Shown piece by piece: positions 8,844-16,013 of a stretch of 64,000 nt of DNA (within the stretch, counting starts at the first letter, position 1; each line of letters opens with the position of its first letter). This DNA is from Pedobacter sp. HDW13 (GTDB lineage Bacteria; Bacteroidota; Bacteroidia; Sphingobacteriales; Sphingobacteriaceae). Under the pieces are notes generated by a model that worked only from the letters and a program-made list of their open reading frames with translations, had not been told where the DNA came from and did not search any database. Location of the stretch: positions 1,364,001 through 1,428,000 of the forward strand of contig NZ_CP049868.1 of assembly GCF_011303555.1 (NCBI RefSeq). Reading direction: 5' to 3'. Both the position numbers and the translations under genes were made by a program.

Positions 8844-9455
8844 ATGCAAAAAATTAAACACACCCTACTGTTTTTAGGCGCTATGCTATTTGTAAACTTT
8901 GCGTTTGGGCAAACTTTACCTGACACGACAAAGAATACAGACCCATCATTAAATGGCCAGTATCAGTTCATGTTAAAGAAATCGAAAAGCTTCAATGGTG
9001 CAAGGCTGATTAACCCCAACCGGTTATCGTCTTTATGGAAAAGTGTTAACGATACGCTACGGAAAGAACGTAAGCAATTGCAGGAAGCCAGACAAGAAAT
9101 TAAGGCCCAGGCTGGTAATATTTCGAGTTTAAAAGGCGAGGTTACCGGAAAAGAAAGCTCGCTGGTTACAGCCAATGCTTCGGTTAACGAAATTAAGTTT
9201 TTAGGAATTGCTTTCGATAAGGGCACCTATAACACCATTGTTTGGTCAATTATCATTGTACTGGGCCTTGGCCTGGCCTTTATTATTTTCCAATCGGGTA
9301 AATTAAGGCACGAAGCCAAATACCGTACGGAGCTTTACCAGGAAGTGGCCGATGAATTTCAGGCACACAAGGTTAAGGCTAAAGATAAAGAGATGAAACT
9401 TGCCCGTGAGCTGCAGGATGAGCGTAATAAATGGGACGAAGGCAGAGGCAGATAA
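8844..9455 (+). CDS. secreted/membrane coiled-coil protein of unknown function
   Basis: 203 residues. The N-terminal signal peptide ends around FAFGQ (residue 23). A charged helical region rich in Lys, Glu and Gln follows (about 65-115). A single transmembrane helix is at about residues 131-151 (IVWSIIIVLGLGLAFIIF). A second highly charged helix runs to the C-terminus (KAKDKEMKLARELQDERN). This suggests one long coiled coil on each side of the inner membrane. I do not recognise a catalytic domain. It is the only plus-strand gene in the first 13 kb. Confidence 0.7.
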   Translation: MQKIKHTLLFLGAMLFVNFAFGQTLPDTTKNTDPSLNGQYQFMLKKSKSFNGARLINPNRLSSLWKSVNDTLRKERKQLQEARQEIKAQAGNISSLKGEVTGKESSLVTANASVNEIKFLGIAFDKGTYNTIVWSIIIVLGLGLAFIIFQSGKLRHEAKYRTELYQEVADEFQAHKVKAKDKEMKLARELQDERNKWDEGRGR

Positions 9456-9472
9456 CTTGGTCTAATTGATTG

Positions 9473-9519
9473 AATTTTGAATGATTGAATGATTTAGCGT
9501 TACTCAATCATTCAAAATT
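9473..9519. repeat. long hairpin repeat (TTTTGAATGATTGA family)
   Basis: Perfect 16-bp inverted repeat: arms 9473-9488 and 9504-9519 around a 15-base loop. It lies just after the coiled-coil gene, but without a clean U-run, so terminator function is uncertain. The right-arm core (TCAATCATTCAAAATT) recurs at 37156-37171, pointing to a dispersed family. Confidence 0.6.
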
Positions 9520-9539
9520 AATTTTGTCCAATCACAGAT

Positions 9540-9591
9540 CTCTCCCCGCCTGTACGGGCAGGCATTCCGCTACGCTCAGTCGAGATGACGT
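9540..9591. repeat. dispersed intergenic repeat ending in TCGAGATGACG
   Basis: The segment holds a GCCTGT-ACGG-GCAGGC-like hairpin (about 9548-9563) followed by TTCCGCTACGCTCAGTCGAGATGACG. The second part resembles 43827-43850 (TTCTCCGCTACGGTCGAAATGACG), so two related copies exist in the window. No coding potential is seen. Confidence 0.5.
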
Positions 9592-9612
9592 GACGAGTCT
9601 AAGGATCGGGAT

Positions 9613-10500
9613 TTAATTCTTCAAGCTATACTTCAATCCAACCTCAAACTCTCCATTACTGTAATTCTGCATTTTTGAAGTATTGGTTGTGTACTGAAAT
9701 AAAATAGAAAACTGATTTTTATAGTTAGCACCAAAGCCTCCGGTAAAGCTATTGGTACTGTGGTAAATGCCATTCAACATCAATTTTTGATCTAAAAACT
9801 GAAGGTTTACCCCTGCATCAAAAATACCATCATAGTTCTGCACCCCACGATAAACCAATTTAGGTTCAATGCTGTTGATTAGCTTATCGGTAGTAAACTT
9901 ATAGCCAGCGGCCAGAAAATAGATAGACCGATCAACAACGTTTCTAACCTGATCTCTTTTAAAAAACCTTTTCAGGTTGGGCAAAGCGCCCTGAATAGTT
10001 AATTTATCTGTACGGTATGCTACACCGAAATCGCCATCCAGATATAATTTACGGTCGTTAAAACTATTGAGTACATCATCGTCGAGATCTCCCTTTACCT
10101 TACCAAAATCTACCCACTCGTTCATAATCCCTGCCGACAAACCAAAATCGATAAATTCGCTGCCACCGTTTAAAGGTAAATGATATGCATAAGTTACCGT
10201 TGCCCTTGTGCGGTTAATGGCACCGGCACCTTCGTTATAAAAAAGCACCCCCAAGCCCACCTTATCATTTTGCAGACCGTAATCGCCGGTTAAATACTGA
10301 ATGCGGGGGCCACCATCTACCCCCGTCCATTGGGTTTTGAGGGCAGCATTGAGGTTCAGTCCTTTCTCTACACCAGCCATTGCCGGATTGGCCAAAAACT
10401 GGTTCTGGTAATAAATGCTCCCCATGGGGTTGAGTTGGGCGAATGCCGGTATCGCAAATAAAAACAACAGCCCTGCTAAAATACTTTTCACTCTTCTCAT
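9613..10500 (-). CDS. type IX secretion system PorP/SprF family membrane protein
   Basis: 295 residues with a signal peptide (cleavage near AIPAFAQ, residue 22), then LNPMGSIYYQNQFLANPAMAG, the standard opening of PorP/SprF outer-membrane proteins. The rest alternates as expected of a 14-strand beta-barrel and ends in a strand-like EVGLKYSLKN. Family members such as SprF are needed to export or attach partner adhesins carrying type B C-terminal domains. Directly upstream (4-base gap) is a small protein with exactly that domain. Third gene of the 13494-9613 operon. Confidence 0.9.
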   Translation of the reverse strand: MRRVKSILAGLLFLFAIPAFAQLNPMGSIYYQNQFLANPAMAGVEKGLNLNAALKTQWTGVDGGPRIQYLTGDYGLQNDKVGLGVLFYNEGAGAINRTRATVTYAYHLPLNGGSEFIDFGLSAGIMNEWVDFGKVKGDLDDDVLNSFNDRKLYLDGDFGVAYRTDKLTIQGALPNLKRFFKRDQVRNVVDRSIYFLAAGYKFTTDKLINSIEPKLVYRGVQNYDGIFDAGVNLQFLDQKLMLNGIYHSTNSFTGGFGANYKNQFSILFQYTTNTSKMQNYSNGEFEVGLKYSLKN

Positions 10501-10504
10501 GCTG

Positions 10505-11008
10505 TTACTTTTTATATAAAATAGATATAAACCCTTTAACTGTACCTTCGGCGCCTAAATCGAGTATGTAATAATAGGTATCTTCGGCAAGGGCCGATCC
10601 GTTTACATAGCCATCCCAGTTGTTCTTGTAATTTACTGCCGAATAAAGCATCCGCCCTCCCCTGTCGAAAATAGTGAGCTTATTGTTGGGGTATTTCTCC
10701 AGGCCTTTAATCACAAAAAAATCGTTCTTACCATCGCCGTTTGGCGTAAGGATATTATTTACAATGCTTACCTCCGCCTGGGTATTGATAATTAGAAAAG
10801 GCTGTAAAAACCCTTGTGTTAAACTGGTATTGGTAACCTGAAAAGATTGAACCAATACCATTTCGCCAATGCTGAAATCGTATAACTGGTTATTGATTTT
10901 ACCATAACCGCTTGCCGAATTAAGCACATAAGGTAAGCTTTGCGCTTTAACCCCGCGACCAAAAAAGAGAAGCACCAGAAAAACAAACAGGCAATATGTT
11001 CTTTTCAT
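10505..11008 (-). CDS. small secreted protein with gliding-motility (type B) C-terminal domain
   Basis: 167 residues: signal peptide 1-22, a short linker domain (about 23-75, containing SIGEMVLVQSF and LTQGFLQPF), and a CHU_C/type B sorting domain (about 78-167). The sorting domain opens with NNILTPNGDGKNDFFVIKGL and contains LTIFDRGGRMLYSA and NWDGYVNG. These are the signals by which cargo is exported by T9SS with a PorP/SprF partner. Cargo proteins are normally large, but here almost nothing but the signal remains, so it may act as an anchor or adaptor. It lies between a collagen-like protein gene and a PorP/SprF gene with gaps of 5 and 4 bases. Confidence 0.88.
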   Translation of the reverse strand: MKRTYCLFVFLVLLFFGRGVKAQSLPYVLNSASGYGKINNQLYDFSIGEMVLVQSFQVTNTSLTQGFLQPFLIINTQAEVSIVNNILTPNGDGKNDFFVIKGLEKYPNNKLTIFDRGGRMLYSAVNYKNNWDGYVNGSALAEDTYYYILDLGAEGTVKGFISILYKK

Positions 11009-11013
11009 CGTTC

Positions 11014-13494
11014 TTAATTTAAAGAGATCCAGGCCGAGCCATCGCTTTGGATGGTATATGCTTTTGCACCGCTAATGGTGGTAATAGTTGTATCGTCGTT
11101 CATGGTAATGGCATTGTTTAAGGTAACATTACCTGTTGACAAGGCTTTTACGATAACATAAATCCTGCCCTTGCAGGTTGATGCCCCGGGCAAATTTAAA
11201 GTAAGCGGAAGTCCGGTATTTTTTAGCCTCACGGTATAATGACTGGCATCAAGCGATAACGTTCCGCCTGTGGTATAGGTTAAAATACTTGCCGAAACCG
11301 AGCCATTTACGTTTAGCGTGCTGGCACTTGCCGGAGCATAGGTGGTTGATATAGCTGCATTACTGCCATTGAGGGTTAAAGTTCCGCCATCTGCAGTCAT
11401 GCTACCCGCAATTAGCGGATAGATTGTATTGGTATTGGCAATGGCCAAGATGTTATTTACACTGGTACTGGCGCTGCCAGCGTTGCTACCAATAAAAATG
11501 TTTCCCGAACCATTGTTTTTTGATCCGGCAGCATAACCTACGGCCGTATTGTTATCGCCATTACTAGCCTCTAAAGCCAAACTACCAATAGCTGTATTGT
11601 TAATGCCGCTACCGTTAGCCATTAAGGTATGGGTACCAAATGCACTGTTGTTCGAGCCTACTGTACTTATACTTAAAGCCTGCGAACCAAAGCCACTGTT
11701 GTTGATACCACTGAAACTCCTTTGCAACACCAGATAACCAAAAGCACTGTTTTCGTAACCTGAAATGTTTAACGAAAGCGCCTCTTTACCAAATGCACTG
11801 TTGTAAAAGCCCGAAACATTGCTTGCAATGGTTTTATAGCCGTAAGCAACATTGCTTTCTGCCGAATTGCCCAAACGACCCGATTTTTGTCCGTTTACCA
11901 AAAAGTTAATGGCCACATCATCGGTATTACCTAAAAAATTATTGGTTTGATCTACATTCCCCGTATTCCCTTTTAATGCCCAGGCATTTGCATTGGCAAA
12001 TAAAGTACGGCTAATTAATTCGGGTTTACCTGTAATGGCATTGGTAATGTATACTTTGTTAGCATCGGCAATACCAGCAGTGGTTAGTTTTGCAACGGTT
12101 ACGGATGCATCGGTCAGTTTTGATGTGGTTACCGAACCATCTGCCAGCTGCAGAGTATTCACTGCTGCATCATCGATATTTACTGTTTTAACTTCTTTGT
12201 TGCCAATTTTTACGGAGGTAACCGCCGCATCGGCCAGTTTTGGTGTAGTAACTGAACCATCTGTCAGTTGCAGGGTATTCACTGCTGCATCATCAATATT
12301 GATATTTTTAACTTCTTTATTTCCGATTTTTACTGAAGTAACTGCCGCATCAGCTAGCTTTGGAGTAGTAACCGCACCATCTGTCAGTTGCAGGGTATTT
12401 ACTGCTGCATCGCCAATATTGATATTCTTTACTTCTTTATTGCCAATTTTCACCGAAGTAACTGCTGCATCAGCCAGCTTGGGCGTGCTTATGGCTCCAT
12501 CGGCTATTTTTAATGTGGTAACGGCAGCATCGGCCAGTTTAACGGTTGTTACTGCGCCGGCATTAATATCAATAACCACATCTTTCAGCAAGGCTGAAGT
12601 ACCGTTGGCACTAACAGCTAAATCGGTAGAGGTTAAACTTTTGGCTCCAGCCAGTTGGGCAACATCTAATGTAACCGGTTTCCAGGCTGTTCCATCGAAC
12701 AGTAAAACCTGGTTATTGGCTGGTATAGCTACACTTAATGTTTTCCCCTGTAAATTCGCAATAGTGGGATTGGGATAATTACCTGTTAAATCACCTCCTG
12801 CAACCCCGGTTGAAGGTCCAACCGGCCCTACCGGACCGACATCTCCTTTATCGCCCTTATCTCCTTTTACACCTTGTATGCCTTGAATTCCAGCGGGGCC
12901 TGTAACGCCGGGATCTCCTTTAGCACCAGTTGCTCCCTGTGCACCGGTAGCACCGGTTAAACCAATCGGCCCTTGAGCTCCTGTTGCCCCTGCAACACCT
13001 GCCGGCCCCTGAGGTCCGGCAACTCCTGCTACACCTTGCGTACCTGCAGGCCCTGTTGCCCCGGTATCGCCTTTTGGTCCAGCAGGGCCATTAGCTGCAT
13101 ACAATGCATATGGAACACTCAATAACTGAGCTGTTCCGGCTAAACTAAAGTTGGTTCCATTATCGGGATCGATTTCTACTTTTACAAATTTTAATCCGCT
13201 AGCCCAGGTTACCCCGACCAGAGTACCGCTTACCGAAGTTGCCCCGCTCGAGCCAATTGCTACTGCATAAAGCCCGTAAGCATTGGTTACCACATTTCTG
13301 ACTTCGCTGTACTGCGCAGTTCCGGTTGATGATCCATCCAGTATACTGATTCGCAGCGATATGCTCTTGTTTGCCAGTGGTGTACCATTAGCATTCCTTG
13401 CTGCTCCCTGATAGTTAAATTGCTGTGGCGCCTGCGCCTTAACAGCCAGTGCCAGGCCGAAGCTCAGCAATGCGATAAGTAAAAGTTTTTTCAT
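11014..13494 (-). CDS. collagen-like, beta-roll surface protein
   Basis: 826 residues. Signal peptide 1-20. An N-terminal beta-rich domain runs to about 133 (QQFNYQGAARNANGTPL through LLSVPYALYAANG). About 30 Gly-X-Y collagen-like triplets follow (about 134-228), then GGDLTGNYPNPTIA as in phage tail-fibre and Bacteroidota fibre proteins. Next is a 40-residue repeat in three near-identical copies, then about six YadA-head-like beta-roll repeats (NSAFGxxAL), and a terminal beta domain. It looks like an extended surface fibre or adhesin. No T9SS sorting domain is visible in the protein itself; the next gene encodes one. First gene of the operon. Confidence 0.85.
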   Translation of the reverse strand: MKKLLLIALLSFGLALAVKAQAPQQFNYQGAARNANGTPLANKSISLRISILDGSSTGTAQYSEVRNVVTNAYGLYAVAIGSSGATSVSGTLVGVTWASGLKFVKVEIDPDNGTNFSLAGTAQLLSVPYALYAANGPAGPKGDTGATGPAGTQGVAGVAGPQGPAGVAGATGAQGPIGLTGATGAQGATGAKGDPGVTGPAGIQGIQGVKGDKGDKGDVGPVGPVGPSTGVAGGDLTGNYPNPTIANLQGKTLSVAIPANNQVLLFDGTAWKPVTLDVAQLAGAKSLTSTDLAVSANGTSALLKDVVIDINAGAVTTVKLADAAVTTLKIADGAISTPKLADAAVTSVKIGNKEVKNINIGDAAVNTLQLTDGAVTTPKLADAAVTSVKIGNKEVKNINIDDAAVNTLQLTDGSVTTPKLADAAVTSVKIGNKEVKTVNIDDAAVNTLQLADGSVTTSKLTDASVTVAKLTTAGIADANKVYITNAITGKPELISRTLFANANAWALKGNTGNVDQTNNFLGNTDDVAINFLVNGQKSGRLGNSAESNVAYGYKTIASNVSGFYNSAFGKEALSLNISGYENSAFGYLVLQRSFSGINNSGFGSQALSISTVGSNNSAFGTHTLMANGSGINNTAIGSLALEASNGDNNTAVGYAAGSKNNGSGNIFIGSNAGSASTSVNNILAIANTNTIYPLIAGSMTADGGTLTLNGSNAAISTTYAPASASTLNVNGSVSASILTYTTGGTLSLDASHYTVRLKNTGLPLTLNLPGASTCKGRIYVIVKALSTGNVTLNNAITMNDDTTITTISGAKAYTIQSDGSAWISLN
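12121..12480 (-). repeat. three 120-bp tandem repeats inside the fibre gene
   Basis: Three consecutive 120-bp units (12121-12240, 12241-12360, 12361-12480) encode the 40-residue unit with the VTSVKIGNKEVK core. DNA similarity is high, with mostly third-position changes. Degenerate partial units continue on both sides. Repeats of this kind can change number by slippage or recombination, so protein length may vary between strains. They also create a long open frame on the other strand that is not a gene. Confidence 0.85.
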
Positions 13495-13781
13495 GAACCG
13501 GGATGAGATCTAAATTGCAAGGCTTCAAACAAAAAATAAGGGCCTTACGTTCAAATCTACTAATTAGTATATCCCGTTATGTCTACTTTACACAAAAGAC
13601 TATTCACCAAGACAACGCAACACTCAAAATACTGACAATCAACACGATAATCAGTATCTTATTTTGCATTTTTACACCAACACCCTATTTTTGGGATATT
13701 TTCGTTCTGAAAACAGAAGAAAAAACACTTCAAATACTGCATTCAGGCTATATTTACCGACAATAAGCGTTACATCAACTG

Positions 13782-15125
13782 TTAAGTTTCTGAAGGAAAA
13801 GATATTCCCTTAATGTTGCGATACAAATCAACCGCGTATAAATCGGTCATTCCCGACACAAAATCCAGCACACTCTGAATAATAGAATAGATATCGGTTA
13901 AATCGGTATGATATTGTTTGGGAATAAGCTTAACCAATTTTTTATAGTAGTGGGTATTGTTGTGGATCAATGCCGGAACAAACTCTTCCAATAAACCAGC
14001 CATAATTTTATAACCAGCTACTTCTTTCTGAATCACTGACGAGAAATTATAGATACGCTCTACAGATATTTTTTCGACTGCTTTCCAGGCCGACAAATAA
14101 GGTTCGGGGATCATATCGGTTAAACTCTGGTTCAGTTCGCCACGCAATAGCCTTTCTTGCTCGTTAAAAAAGATACCTGCACATAAATTGGTTAATGTAT
14201 TAATGGCTTTTGCTCTTAGCAAACCAATTTTTGCATCATCATCTTCATAATCATGTTTCAACCGGTCTTCGATGGTTTTAGAATTTGCAAAAGGCAACAG
14301 GTAATTTTTTACTTCCTCGTACGAAAGGATTTTTAAACGGTGGGCATCTTCCAGATCGATAATACTGTAACAAATATCATCAGCAGCCTCAACGAGATAA
14401 ACCAATGGATGGCGTTTGTAAATGAGGTATTCGCTTTGTTCCTGCTCTAGCTTAAGCTCGGCAGCAATCTTTTTAAAACTATCTTCTTCTGATTGAAAGA
14501 AACCATATTTTTTACGGTGCAACAATCCTTTCTGCTTGCCTGCAATAGAGGCACACGGATATTTGGCTATTGAAGCTAAGGTAGAATAGGTTAATGCATA
14601 AGCATCGTTACCCTTGCCTTTTAACGGATGGGTAAGAATGCGGATGGCATTGGCATTTCCTTCAAAATTAATTAAATCGTGCCATTGTGCCTCGCTCATT
14701 TCTTTCTGGTAAACTTTACCGTCACCATCGGTAAAATAGCGCGAAATTGCAGCTTCGCCCGAGTGACCAAAAGCAGGATTGCCTAAATCGTGGGCCAATG
14801 CAGCAGCGGCCACAATATTACCTACTTCGTTAATTAAAGGAACTTCTTTAATCAGGGCAGGGTTATGCTCCTCAACACTTTTAAGAAAAATATTGGCCAT
14901 GGAGCGGGCAACACTCGCTACTTCTAAACTATGGGTTAGGCGGTTGTGCACAAAAACACTCCCTGGCAATGGAAAAACCTGGGTTTTATTTTGCAATCTT
15001 CTAAAGGGAGACGAAAAAATCAGGCGGTCGTAATCGCGCTGAAAATCTGAACGGGCTCTGTCGGTGCTGGCACCGTATTGTTCTTGTCCAAACCTTTTAT
15101 TCGAAAGTAAATATTTCCACTCCAT
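13782..15125 (-). CDS. dgt: deoxyguanosinetriphosphate triphosphohydrolase (dGTPase)
   Basis: 447 residues. An HD-domain hydrolase that splits dGTP into deoxyguanosine and triphosphate, helping control dNTP pools. The metal site is visible as HSLEVASVARS (about residue 65) and AAALAHDLGNPAFGHSGE (about 112-129, the HD pair), and the start region RARSDFQRDYDRLIFSSPFR is typical of Dgt. Length agrees with the family (420-500). It stands alone, with 100 bases to the SDR gene upstream. Confidence 0.9.
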   Translation of the reverse strand: MEWKYLLSNKRFGQEQYGASTDRARSDFQRDYDRLIFSSPFRRLQNKTQVFPLPGSVFVHNRLTHSLEVASVARSMANIFLKSVEEHNPALIKEVPLINEVGNIVAAAALAHDLGNPAFGHSGEAAISRYFTDGDGKVYQKEMSEAQWHDLINFEGNANAIRILTHPLKGKGNDAYALTYSTLASIAKYPCASIAGKQKGLLHRKKYGFFQSEEDSFKKIAAELKLEQEQSEYLIYKRHPLVYLVEAADDICYSIIDLEDAHRLKILSYEEVKNYLLPFANSKTIEDRLKHDYEDDDAKIGLLRAKAINTLTNLCAGIFFNEQERLLRGELNQSLTDMIPEPYLSAWKAVEKISVERIYNFSSVIQKEVAGYKIMAGLLEEFVPALIHNNTHYYKKLVKLIPKQYHTDLTDIYSIIQSVLDFVSGMTDLYAVDLYRNIKGISFPSET

Positions 15126-15224
15126 TGCTCAGTTTAATTTTGGGCGAAGTTAAGGATTAGCGGGATTTAATAAAACCTGAGGACAAACTTTCTAAACCGG
15201 TTTATATTGGGAGTATAAGCTCTC

Positions 15225-15995
15225 CTACTGTTCTTCGTAATGATAAGTCAATCCGCCATCAACAAAATAAGTTGAGCCCGTAACATACCGGGCATCATCA
15301 GAAGCCAGAAAAGCCACAATGCCTGCAACATCTTCGGGCGTACCCAGCTTTTTCATCGGAATATTGTCCAATAACTTTGCTAACTTCTCCTTATCGTTTA
15401 AAAGCGATTTATTGATGGGTGTAGCGATAGCACCCGGTGCCACATTATTTACCCTGATATTGAAAGGAGCCAGCTCTGTTGCAAGGTTACGGGTTAACAT
15501 TTTTAAGGCACCTTTACTGGCACAATAAGGTGCAAAATGCGGAAAAACGATTTCTTCGTGCACCGAACTCATATTTACAACTACTCCAGCAATCTTGTTG
15601 GCTATACAGTGTCTAACGAAAGCCTGGGTACCAAAAAACAGTCCTTTTAAATTGGTGTCCATTACCAGATCAAAATCGGCCTCTGTTACCTCCCAAAAGT
15701 TATGGTTCTTTTCAACACCCGCATTGTTTACCAAAATATCCAATTTGCCGTATGCTTTTATGGCATTGGCAACTAAACTGGTTACACTTTCTACCTGACT
15801 AATATCTGCTTCTAAAAAAACAGCTCGTCTACCCAGGGCTTTAATTTCGGCAATTAGTTTTTCGCCACGTTCATCCAGCTTTCTTCCGTTTAAAATAATA
15901 TCGGCACCTTCGGCTGCTAAACGTAAGGCGCATGCAGCACCAATTCCCTGACTGCTACCTGTAACTAAAGCTACTTTATTCTTAAATCTTTCCAT
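15225..15995 (-). CDS. SDR family oxidoreductase (glucose 1-dehydrogenase-like)
   Basis: 256 residues, classical short-chain dehydrogenase. The cofactor motif TGSSQGIG is at residues 12-19, NNAG at about 89-92, the catalytic Ser at about 142 (VVNMSSVHE), and Tyr-x-x-x-Lys as YCASK (about 156-160). VNNVAPGAIATPIN follows the active site. The sequence resembles glucose 1-dehydrogenase/3-oxoacyl reductase-like members, but the substrate cannot be read from it. It lies 18 bases downstream of a GH63-like glucosidase gene, so an action on a sugar released by that enzyme is plausible (inference). Confidence 0.85.
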   Translation of the reverse strand: MERFKNKVALVTGSSQGIGAACALRLAAEGADIILNGRKLDERGEKLIAEIKALGRRAVFLEADISQVESVTSLVANAIKAYGKLDILVNNAGVEKNHNFWEVTEADFDLVMDTNLKGLFFGTQAFVRHCIANKIAGVVVNMSSVHEEIVFPHFAPYCASKGALKMLTRNLATELAPFNIRVNNVAPGAIATPINKSLLNDKEKLAKLLDNIPMKKLGTPEDVAGIVAFLASDDARYVTGSTYFVDGGLTYHYEEQ

Positions 15996-16013
15996 TATCT
16001 GATCATTAACTGA

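Noticed and set aside
12121..12480. Evenly spaced repeats considered as a CRISPR array
   Set aside because: The units are 120 bp, contiguous without unique spacers, in frame and protein-coding.
11993..12778. Open frame of 261 codons on the plus strand inside the collagen-like gene
   Set aside because: It is the mirror of the 120-bp tandem repeats; repeat composition keeps the opposite frame open. The predicted peptide has no independent motif.
13552..13596. CAAATCTA (TAnnTTTG on the minus strand) as promoter of the fibre operon
   Set aside because: The only CAAA that could be its -33 box is 33 bases away instead of 19-20, so the pair does not fit the consensus.
13503..13766. 87-codon plus-strand frame in the gap between the fibre gene and dgt
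   Set aside because: The peptide lacks any protein-like pattern, and the frame sits on the upstream side of the divergent fibre gene where a promoter is expected.
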